The notes under the pieces: generated by a model
Seen by the model: the letters and a program-made list of their open reading frames with translations, nothing else
What the model was told of the DNA's origin: nothing
Databases searched by the model: none
Translations under genes and position numbers: made by a program
Source of the DNA: Branchiostoma lanceolatum
Taxonomy: Eukaryota > Chordata > Leptocardii > Amphioxiformes > Branchiostomatidae
DNA length: 64,000 bases
Reading direction: 5' to 3'
Assembly: GCF_035083965.1 (NCBI RefSeq)
Contig: NC_089729.1
Location: 317,501 to 381,500, forward strand
Shown: in pieces, positions 1 through 11,277 of the stretch
Position numbering within the stretch: position 1 is the stretch's first letter
Layout: each line of letters starts with the position of its first letter

Positions 1-2363
1 TAGGGAAGGGACGGGGAGTCAGTCCTGAACTTGGGTACACTAGCGTGTTACACCTGGGTACAGGTGTACACTAGGGAAGGGACGGGGAGTCAGTCATGAA
101 CTTGGGTACACTAGCGTGTTACACCTGGGTACAGGTGTACACTAGGGAAGGGACGGGGAGTCAGTCCTTAACTTGGGTACACTAGCGTGTTACACCTGGG
201 TACAGGTGTACACTAGGGAAGGGACGGGGAGTCAGTCCTGAACTTGGGTACACTAGCGTGTTACACCTGGGTACAGGTGTACACTAGGGAAGGGACGGGG
301 AGTCAGTCCTGAACTTGGGTACACTAGCGTGTTACACCTGGGTACAGGTGTACACTAGGAAAGGGACGGGGAGTCAGTCCTGAACTTGGGTACACTAGCG
401 TGTTACACCTGGGTACAGGTGTACACTAGGAAAGGGACGGGGAGTCAGTCCTGAACTTGGGTACACTAGCGTGTTACACCTGGGTACAGGTGTACACTAG
501 GAAAGGGACGGGGAGTCAGTCCTGAACTTGGGTACACTAGCGTGTTACACCTGGGTACAGGTGTACACTAGGAAAGGGACGGGGAGTCAGTCCTGAACTT
601 TGGTACACTAGCGTGTTACACCTGGGTACAGGTGTAAGCTAGGAAAGGGACGGGGAGTCAGTCCTGAACTTGGGTACACTAGCGTGTTACACCTGGGTAC
701 AGGTGTAAGCTAGGAAAGGGACGGGGTGTCAGTCCTTAACTTGGGTACACTAGCGTGTTACACCTGGGTACAGGTGTACACTAGGAAAGGGACGGGGAGT
801 CAGTCCTGAACTTGGGTACACTAGCGTGTTACACCTGGGTACAGGTGTACACTAGGGAAGGGACGGGGAGTCAGTCCTGAACTTGGGTACACTAGTGTGT
901 TACACCTGGGTACAGGTGTACACTAGGGAAGGGACGGGGGGTCAGTCCTGAACTTGGGTACACTAGTGTGCTAAACCTGGGTACAGGTGCACACTAGGGA
1001 AGGGACGGGGAGTCAGTCCTGAACTTGGGTACACTAGCGTGTTACACCTGGGTACAGGTGCACACTAGGGAAGGGACGGGGGGTCAGTCCTGAACTTGGG
1101 TACACTAGCGTGTTACACCTGGGTACAGGTGTACACTAGGAAAGGGACGGGGAGTCAGTCCTGAACTTGGGTACACTAGTGTGCTAAACCTGGGTACAGG
1201 TGCACACTAGGGAAGGGACGGGGAGTCAGTCATGAACTTGGGTACACTAGCGTGTTACACCTGGGTACAGGTGTACACTAGGAAAGGGACGGGGAGTCAG
1301 TCCTGAACTTTGGTACACTAGCGTGTTACACCTGGGTACAGGTGTAAGCTAGGAAAGGGACGGGGAGTCAGTCCTGAACTTGGGTACACTAGCGTGTTAC
1401 ACCTGGGTACAGGTGTAAGCTAGGAAAGGGACGGGGTGTCAGTCCTTAACTTGGGTACACTAGCGTGTTACACCTGGGTACAGGTGTACACTAGGAAAGG
1501 GACGGGGAGTCAGTCCTGAACTTGGGTACACTAGCGTGTTACACCTGGGTACAGGTGTACACTAGGGAAGGGACGGGGAGTCAGTCCTGAACTTGGGTAC
1601 ACTAGTGTGTTACACCTGGGTACAGGTGTACACTAGGGAAGGGACGGGGGGTCAGTCCTGAACTTGGGTACACTAGCGTGTTACACCTGGGTACAGGTGT
1701 ACACTAGGAAAGGGACGGGGAGTCAGTCCTGAACTTGGGTACACTAGTGTGCTAAACCTGGGTACAGGTGCACACTAGGGAAGGGACGGGGAGTCAGTCC
1801 TGAACTTGGGTACACTAGCGTGTTACACCTGGGTACAGGTGTACACTAGGGAAGGGACGGGGAGTCAGTCCTGAACTTGGGTACACTAGCGTGTTACACC
1901 TGGGTACAGGTGTACACTAGGAAAGGGACGGGGAGTCAGTCCTGAACTTGGGTACACTAGCGTGTTACACCTGGGTACAGGTGTACACTAGGAAAGGGAC
2001 GGGGAGTCAGTCCTGAACTTGGGTACACTAGCGTGTTACACCTGGGTACAGGTGTACACTAGGGAAGGGACGGGGAGTCAGTCCTGAACTTGGGTACACT
2101 AGCGTGTTACACCTGGGTACAGGTGTACACTAGGAAAGGGACGGGGGGTCAGTCCTGAACTTGGGTACACTAGTGTGTTACACCTGGGTACAGGTGTACA
2201 CTAGGGAAGGGACGGGGAGTCAGGCCTGAACTTGGGTACACTAGCGTGTTACACCTGGGTACAGGTGTACACTAGGGAAGGGACGGGGAGTCAGTCCTGA
2301 ACTTGGGTACACTAGCGTGTTACACCTGGGTACAGGTGTACACTAGGAAAGGGAGGGGAGAGT
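1..2363. repeat. 71-bp tandem repeat array, about 33 copies, extends beyond left edge
   Basis: The unit recurs exactly every 71 bp, for example TAGGGAAGGGACGGGG at 1 and 72. Each unit contains an inverted repeat TACACCTG-GGTA-CAGGTGTA. A block around 590-960 recurs almost unchanged 710 bp later (ten units), and 1083 onward matches 1651 onward at a 568-bp offset. The array therefore grew by recent block duplication. It lies in the mesothelin-like gene, downstream of its last visible exon. Confidence 0.97.
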
Positions 2364-2501
2364 CAGTCTCGAATTTGTGTAAACTAGAGAGTTGTTAACA
2401 AAATACCATGACAGAGGGAGTGTCAATGATTTGTCAATGAAAAGGAGGAAGTGGAGACAGGTGATTGATAGGTGATTGACAGGTGATTGACGTGTGCTGA
2501 C

Positions 2502-3972
2502 CTGTGGCTTGCCTCCTGCGCCTGGAGCCGGACGATCCAGTCGTGGCCTCCTTTATCTTGTTAAACATCGCAGTCCTGGAAATAATCGGTATCATCATTT
2601 AGCTTACAAGGTAATCAATCAATCGATCAACAAAGCAAGCAAGCAATTATATAAAGTAGAGGGACAAGATGGAAGGTAGTAGGAAGGTAGTAGGAAGGTA
2701 GTAGGAAGGTAGTAGGGAGGTAGTAGGGAGGCAGTAGGAAGGTAGTAGGAAGGTAGTAGGGAGGTAGTAGGAAGGTAGTAGGAAGGTAGTAGGAAGGTAG
2801 TAGGAAGGTAGTAGGAAGGTAGTAGGGAGGTAGTAGGGAGGTAGTTGGAAGGTAGTAGGAAGGTAGTAGGAAGGTAGTAGGAAGGCAGTAAGAAGGCAGC
2901 AGGAAGGTAGTAGGAAGGTAGCAGGAAGGTAGTAGGAAGGTAGTAGGAAGGTAGTAGGAAGGTAGTAGGAAGGTAGTAGGAAGGTGGGTTACCTGTCGAT
3001 TCCGCAGCCGCTGTCTTGTACTGCGAGCTGCTCCTCCGCCACCACGTCCACGCTGTCTGCCAGAGACACCGCTTGGGAGACGACGTCCTGAACACACAAA
3101 ACCGGTCACGGGGGAAGGAGACAATGACTTCAACCAAACGGCATCCTCACACGAAATGACCATACCATTGCCCAAAGAAATGTGATCCCCAGAATCCTCA
3201 GATTGCGATGAATTACCAAAAACTGAGAATAAAAACTAATTACTTTTACTGAGAACTTGATCTCAAAAATCTGACTCGAACTGAGTTCATGCCATTGTCG
3301 CTACAGGCTTTCCGGAATGAACATGCCCAAGGAAACGTGTGTCTCCTCAGATTGTGATCAAATTACAAAAATGGATGAACTTGATATCTCAAAGATGTAA
3401 CTTAACTCGAACTGAGTAGATGGTCCATGCCATTGTCACGACATGCATGTGTTTCTGTACTTACGTTGGGGAGTGCTGAGATGAAGTCATCGGACAGGAC
3501 ATAAGCGTTCAGGCCAATGGTTGATATGGCTTCGGCGTCAATCGAACTAGCGTCGGTGTTACTGTTGGGAGGCAACGGAAATCAATAAACAAACAAACAA
3601 GCAAAAAACAAGCAAAGACGACCCCCCGTGAAGACTCCCAGCATGTTGAAGGACTATTTGAGTCCATTCAGGAAACGAAAAAGGTATATGAGGAGTGACC
3701 AATACTTTCCCAGATAGATAGGTGCCTAGATGCGTCAGCAGAACATGACTTTTCTTATTTTCTACTTACGCTGTGTATGTCTCAAACAGTTCCCGGATTT
3801 TTGTCTTCCGGTCCTCCGAGAGGCACTTAGTCGGGCAGTTCTGCAGGTTCTCCAGGGCGGTCCTGGCCCCCGAGGCGTCCACCCTGCCCAGAACCGCGTC
3901 CTCAGCGCCGCAGATCAGGTTCCCCATGGTCGCCATGTCCGACTCGCCCAGGTCCCCGCTGGTCTCCTTGCC
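2502..3972 (-). CDS. Last four visible exons of mesothelin-like gene, ending in a polybasic site
   Basis: Exons 3770-3972, 3465-3561, 2993-3087 and 2502-2575 are joined in phase. The first has Cys residues in an LICG and an LQNCPTKC context, the clearest mesothelin-superfamily resemblance. The last ends SGSRRRRQATG before a GTCAGC donor. RRRR fits a furin-type cleavage site; mesothelin precursors are furin-processed between MPF and mesothelin, so a similar maturation is possible here (inference). Confidence 0.65.
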
Positions 3973-6672
3973 CTGCAGGGAAAGATCGCCGGGTTGAACA
4001 TGTTTCTAAATAAGGCTGTGGAACTGCAGTTCAGACTGTCAAACTGCAGTTCAGGCTGTCAAACTGCAGTTCAGACTGTCAAACTGCAGTTCAGACTGTC
4101 AAACTGCAGTTCAGACTGTCAAACTGCAGTTCAGACTGTCAAACTGCAGTTCAGACTGTCAAACTGCAGTTCAGACTGTCAAACTGCAGTTCAGACTGTC
4201 AAACTGCAGTTCAGGCTGTCAAACTGCAGTTCAGGCTGTCAAACTGCAGTTCAGACTGTCAAACTGCAGTTCAGGCTGTCAAACTGCAGTTCTGACTGTC
4301 AAACTGCAGTTCAGACTGTCAAACTGCAGTTCAGACTGTCAAACTGCAGTTCAGACTGTCAAACTGCAGTTCAGACTGTCAAACTGCGGTTCAGACTGTC
4401 AAAATGCAGTTCAGACTGTCAAACTGCAGTTGAGACTGTCAAACTGCAGTTCAGACTGTCAAACTGCAGTTCAGACTGTCAAACTGCAGTTCAGGCTGTC
4501 AAACTGCAGTTCAGGCTGTCAAACTGCAGTTCAGGCTGTCAAACTGCAGTTCAGGCTGTCAAACTGCAGTTCAGGCTATCTTACTACAGTTCAGACTGTC
4601 AAACTGCAGTTCAGACTGTCAAACTGCAGTTCAGACTATCTTACTAGAGTTCAGACTGTCAAACTGCAGTTCTGACTGTTAAACTGCAGTTCAGGCTGTC
4701 AAACTGCAGTTCAGACTGTCAAACTGCAGTTCAGACTGTCAAACTGCAGTTCAGGCTGTTAAACTGCAGTTCAGGCTGTCAAACTGCAGTTCAGACTGTC
4801 AAACTGCAGTTCTGACTGTTAGACTGCAGTTCAGGCTGTCAAACTGCAGTTCAGACTGTCAAACTGCAGTTCAGGCTGTCAAACTGCAGTTGAGACTATC
4901 TTACTACAGTTCAGACTGTCAAACTGCAGTTCAGACTGTCAAACTGCAGTTCTGACTGTTAAACTGCAGTTCAGGCTGTCAAACTGCAGTTCAGACTGTC
5001 AAACTGCAGTTCAGGCTGTCAAACTGCTGTACAGACTGTCAAACTGCAGTTCAGACTGTCAAACTGCAGTTCAGACTGTCAAACTGCAGTTCAGGCTGTT
5101 AAACTGCAGTTCAGGCTGTCAAACTGCAGTTCAGACTGTCAAACTGCAGTTCTGACTGTTAAACTGCAGTTCAGGCTGTCAAACTGCAGTTCAGACTGTC
5201 AAACTGCAGTTCAGGCTGTCAAACTGCAGTTGAGACTATCTTACTACAGTTCAGACTGTCAAACTGCAGTTCAGACTGTCAAACTGCAGTTCTGACTGTT
5301 AAACTGCAGTTCAGGCTGTCAAACTGCAGTTCAGACTGTCAAACTGCAGTTCAGGCTGTCAAACTGCAGTTGAGACTATCTTACTACAGTTCAGACTGTC
5401 AAACTGCAGTTCAGACTGTCAAACTGCAGTTCAGGCTGTTAAACTGCAGTTCAGGCTGCCAAACTGCAGTTCAGACTGTCAAACTGCAGTTCAGAAAAAG
5501 TGTTCCTGAGTGACAAAATTGTTAAACTTTGTAAAACCGAGTCGAAAGAAGACAAAAAAAGGTTCAGGATGAGGTCTCATCCATTTTGGTCCACCATTGT
5601 TACATCCGGAGATGACCCATCCGTCTCTTTGTATAATCGATAAACATCTATTTGTTTCGTCGAAGAAGATTAGACAACAGCAAGGAGGGCTAAGGGTAGA
5701 AATGTCTTGCACTTGGGACACAGCCTTGGCGGCAAACCAGCTTTAGCTCCTATAGTAAAACAATAGGAACTATAGTCCCCTTTTACTTCAACCTTGTCTT
5801 GATATGTCTAATTTGTTTCCTATTGGACTACTCAAAATTGTCTTCTCATGTTAATTCATGATTCGTTGTTATAAACCTGCTGTTCGACTAATCTTGCTCA
5901 CAGTCACTGACGAAACGTAGTGGATGCTACTTGAAACGTCTGACCAATCCAAAGGCATATCCAGTTGTTCGAGTGACTGTTTTTTTGGCGCATCAATTTG
6001 TTTCATCGACAAACATCTATTAGCTTCATCGATAAACTCAATGATCTAACAAGAAATAGTCATGCCTTTAAGTACCAGAATTATCAACGAAGGATTGATG
6101 TGTTCAAAAATTCGTATTTCCCGAGAACCATAGTAGAATGGAACTCGTCGTCATCAGATGCTGTCGGAACACCTTCACTAAATAGCTTCAAAGACGATTG
6201 CAGTCAGATGTGCAAAAGTCAGGTGTGACAGGCCGTACAGTGTAATATAACCAGCTGCTGCCGCCGCGTGCCTGCGAAGCTGGTGGGTTACACCGAAGGG
6301 TAGTTATACCGGCTATACAGATACAGATACAGAAAAAAGAGCCGTACCAGACACCTGAGCGCGTTGGTAGAGTGCTTCTGCTGCCGAATCTCCTGTGTCT
6401 CGAACAGGCGCTCAGAACCCGCCACCTTCTGGGCAACGGCTTCGCACAGAGCGGCTGCCACGTTACCGAGATCCTCTGTCCTGGAGAGAGGGAAGAAACA
6501 GAGAAAGATGTCTTAAGATGATGTAAGTCAGGCAGAATATTCGATACGGTTGTACTGGTTGAGACTGAACTAGAACACTGCCAAAAATGCCAACATCCGA
6601 AAGTAAGACGCAGACGCTCAAAATTGAAGAGAACTTGACATGAAAGGCTGGCCCAATCCAATGGGTGGGGGG

Positions 6673-6722
<50 letters not shown>

Positions 6723-9700
6723 GTGTGTGTGTGTGTGTGTCCGTGTGTGTGTGTGTGATGGGTGGGGGTAAGTATGTGTGTGGTGGGGGTGTTTAAATGT
6801 GTGTTTTGGGGGTGTCAATGTGTGGATGAAATTGGTAGAAAGTGAATCAAAGTTCAATGTGATCTCGAAACTGGAGTATTTGCAAACTTAGTGTCCTGGT
6901 TGAAGTCTAAGATGATGTGGAGATGATCAGCGATATAATCGACAACTTTCTCAGGTGTTGAGGATAACATGACAGTTAGATACGGGGCAGTTGGTTAGTT
7001 CAAAGTCCTTCCCTAACCATATTGTTTATAGATCATTCCCATCTGGATTGGCGTGTTTGGGTAATTGAACCCACGACATATTTTTGAAGCCTAATCTTGA
7101 CTGTGAATCGAAACCAGGATCTAATATACTGCAGGCAAAGCGAGCTCCGGCTACAGTGCTATAGCCTCTGTGCATGCGCTTTTTGGCGACGCCCAAGGGG
7201 CGAAGGTGGTTGAGATAGGACGACTTACGACATGTCAGGAATGACGTCAGCGGGGATGGTGTCCAGGTCGGTCTGGCTCAGGTCAGCGAAGGACGAAGGG
7301 AGAATCTCGTCTTTCAGTCGCTTCGCTATCTTCCTGGTCTGTGGGAAGGGCAAGTCAAACACGTGGTCAGGGCAAGTCAAACACGTGGTCAGGGCAAAGC
7401 ATACAGGTGGCCAGGGCAAGTCAAACACGTGGTTAGGGCAAGTCAAACACGTGGTCAGGGCAAGTCAAACACGTGGTTAGGGCAAGTCAAACACGTGGCC
7501 AGGGCAAGTTAAACACGTGGTTAGGGCAAGTCAAACACGAGGTTAGGGCAAGTCAAACACGAGGTTAGGGCAAGTCAAACACGTGGTTAGGGCAAGTCAT
7601 AAAGGTGGCCAGGGCAAGTCAAACACGTGGTCAGGGCAAGTCAAACACGTGGCCAGGGCAAGTCATACAGGTGGCCAGGGCAAGTCAAACACGAGGTTAG
7701 GGCAAGTCAAACACGTGGCCAGGGCAAGTTAAACACGTGGTTAGGGCAAGTCAAACACCTGGTTAGGGCAAGTCAAACACGAGGTTAGGGCAAGTCAAAC
7801 ACGTGGTTAGGGCAAGTCAAACAAGTGGTTAGGGCAAGTCAAACACGTGGCCAGGGCAAGTTAAACACGTGGTTAGGGCAAGTCAAACACGTGGTTAGGG
7901 CAAGTTAAACACGTGGTTAGGGCAAGTCATACACGTGGCCAGGGCAAGTTAAACACGTGGTTAGGGCAAGTCAAACACGTGGTTAGGGCAAGTCAAACAC
8001 ATGGCCAGGGCAAGTCAAACACGTGGTTAGGGCAAGTCAAACACGTGGTTAGGGCAAGTCAAACACATGGCCAGGGCAAGTTAAACACGTGGTTAGGGCA
8101 AGTCAAACACGTGGCCAGGGCAAGTCAAACACGAGGTTAGGGCAAGTCAAACACGTGGTTAGGGCAAGTTAAACACGTGGTTAGGGCAAGTCAAACACGT
8201 GGCCAGGGCAAGTTAAACACGTGGTTAGGGCAAGTCAAACACGTGGTTAGGGCAAGTTAAACACGTGGTTAGGGCAAGTCAAACACGTGGTTAGGGCAAG
8301 TCATAAAGGTGGCCAGGGCAAGTCAAACACGTGGTCAGGGCAAGTCAAACACGTGGCCAGGGCAAGTCATACAGGTGGCCAGGGCAAGTCAAACACGAGG
8401 TTAGGGCAAGTCAAACACGAGGTTAGGGCAAGTCAAACACGTGGTTAGGGCAAGTCAAACACGTGGTTAGGGCAAGTCAAACACGTGGCCAGGGCAAGTT
8501 AAACACGTGGTTAGGGCAAGTCAAACACGTGGTTAGGGCAAGTTAAACACGTGGTTAGGGCAAGTCATACACGTGGCCAGGGCAAGTTAAACACGTGGTT
8601 AGGGCAAGTCAAACACGTGGTTAGGGCAAGTCAAACACATGGCCAGGGCAAGTCAAACACGTGGTTAGGGCAAGTCAAACACGTGGTTAGGGCAAGTCAA
8701 ACACATGGCCAGGGCAAGTTAAACACGTGGTTAGGGCAAGTCAAACACGTGGCCAGGGCAAGTTAAACACGAGGTTAGGGCAAGTCAAACACGTGGTTAG
8801 GGCAAGTCAAACACGTGGTTAGGGCAAGTCAAACACATGGCCAGGGCAAGTTAAACACGTGGTTAGGGCAAGTCAAACACGTGGCCAGGGCAAGTCAAAC
8901 ACGAGGTTAGGGCAAGTCAAACACGTGGTTAGGGCAAGTTAAACACGTGGTTAGGGCAAGTCAAACACGTGGCCAGGGCAAGTTAAACACGTGGTTAGGG
9001 CAAGTCAAACACGTGGTTAGGGCAAGTTAAACACGTGGTTAGGGCAAGTCAAACACGTGGCCAGGGCAAGTTAAACACGTGGTTAGGGCAAGTCAAACAC
9101 GTGGCCAGGGCAAGTTAAACACGTGGTTAGGGCAAGTCAAACACGTGGCCAGGGCAAGTCAAACACGAGGTTAGGGCAAGTCAAACACGTGGTTAGGGCA
9201 AGTCAAACACGAGGTTAGGGCAAGTCAAACACGTGGTTAGGGCAAGTTAAACACGTGGTTAGGGCAAGTCAAACACGTGGTTAGGGCAAGTTAAACACGT
9301 GGTTAGGGCAAATCAAACACGTGGTTAGGGCAAGTTAAACACGCGGTTAGGGCAAGTCAAACACGTGGTTAGGGCAAGTCAAACACGTGGTTAGGGCAAG
9401 TCAAACACGAGGTTAGGGCAAGTCAAACACGTGGTTAGGGCAAGTTAAACACGTGGTTAGGGCAAGTCAAACACGTGGCCAGGGCAAGTTAAACACGTGG
9501 TTAGGGCAAGTCAAACACGTGGCCAGGGCAAGTCAAACACGTGGTTAGGGCAAGTCAAACACGAGGTTAGGGCAAGTCAAACACGTGGCCAGGGCAAGTC
9601 AAACACGTGGTTAGGGCAAGTCAAACACGTGGCCAGGGCAAGTCAAACACGTGGCCAGGGCAAGTTAAACACGTGGTTAGGGCAAGTCAAACACGTGGTT

Positions 9701-11226
9701 AGGGCAAGTTAAACACGTGGTTAGGGCAAGTCAAACACGAGGTTAGGGCAAGTCAAACACGAGGTTAGGGCAAGTCAAACACGTGGTTAGGGCAAGTTAA
9801 ACACGTGGTTAGGGCAAGTCAAACACGTGGTTAGGGCAAGTTAAACACGTGGTTAGGGCAAGTCAAACACGAGGTTAGGGCAAGTCATACAGGTGGCCAG
9901 GGCAAGTCAAACACGAGGTTAGGGCAAGTCATACAGGTGGCCAGGGCAAGTCAAACACGTGGTTAGGGCAAGTCAAACACGTGGCCAGGGCAAGTCAAAC
10001 ACGTGGTCAGGGCAAGTCAAACACGAGGTTAGGCCAAGTTAAACACGTGGTTAGGGCAAGTCAAACACGTGGCCAGGGCAAGTCAAACAGACGTTTGGAT
10101 GTAGAGTCAATTTTCCTCTCAGTGTGCAGTACCATCATTAATATCCATAGACAGCTGATAATGATGATAATGTGAAAAACAGGAAAGACACAAAGTGATT
10201 TGCTCACCATTTTGGAGCCGAAGTTGGCCTGTCCAGACAGGGCATTGATGGTCTCCGGGAAGTTGTCGTTGGAGATGAGGTCAAGCGTGGCAGGCGTCGC
10301 CCCGGCAACGGCGTTACCCATGGAACTGTAGGGCAGGAGAGACGACGGTAAGGAACGCGCTTTCTTTTGTAAAAAGGTCAGCTGTTTCAAGAAAAACTGA
10401 CCATTCAAGTGCCTTTATCCTACACCTGAAGAGAAATGGGGTGGGCTTATCCTAACCCTAACCATTACCCCAAAGCCGAACATGAACCCATCCAAACCCA
10501 ACCCTAACCCCAAGTGGGGTCGTTTGGCATAACGACAGGGTTTTTGGCCCAGAACCTAGCAGTCCTGGGTTCGAATCCCCTGGCGCCACAGATGTTGCGC
10601 CCCTGGGAAAGGCACTTTACACGACTTTTCTCACTCCACCCGGGTGTAGAAATGGGTATATTGTTTTCTGTACGCGTCGCAGTTAGAATAAGTTATGCAA
10701 ACTTGATTGCAGTGCCACGTCGTCCTTGTGTGCCATAAAAGTGAACAACCAAAAATTTAACCCTGTTTTAACTGCAACGGAGTGGCCTTATTATAACCTG
10801 ACCGAAACCCCAAGCCTAAGCTTGCCTAAGACTAAGCCAAAACCCTAACCCTAACCCAAACCCAAACCCCAAGCCTAAACCAAACCAAAATCAATAACCT
10901 AACGCTAACCTAACCCCTAACAATAACCCTAATAACCCAAAACCCAACCAAACCCTAACCCCTAACCCGCATTGTTATCGCTGAAAGAGAAAGAGTCCAA
11001 CCTACATGACAGTGTCCCTGTCCAGCTCAGACAGTCCTTCCACCATCTTCCCAAACAGGAGAGTGGCCTGCGGATGCAACGGGAGGAGAGTCAAATGTCT
11101 GTCTGCTGTCGGTAACATGTTTCATTCGCACAGATTTGAGTGGATAAGGGCGCGGTAACATACGTCGTGCGATAGTCGTATGACCTTGATGAAATAGGAT
11201 TTTGATTGAAGTGGTAAGTGAGGATA

Positions 11227-11277
<51 letters not shown>

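Noticed and set aside
2619..3175. Two long minus-strand open frames reading LLPSYYLPTTF repeats
   Set aside because: They are produced by the 11-bp minisatellite (33 bp equals three units). A real exon of another frame lies at 2993-3087.
3730..4675. A 305-residue plus-strand open frame reading FRLSNCSSDCQTAVQTVKLQ
   Set aside because: It is the 20-bp repeat read through plus the antisense of exon 3770-3972. No splice or composition support.
7346..10090. CRISPR-like regular repeats
   Set aside because: Units are contiguous with no unique spacers, and the genome is eukaryotic.
7232..10175. Plus-strand frames reading QGKSNTWLGQVKHVVRASQT
   Set aside because: The 22-bp repeat translated over 66-bp periods. 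Not coding.
10440..10975. A chromosome end
   Set aside because: The telomere-like units are degenerate and flanked on both sides by exons of the same gene.
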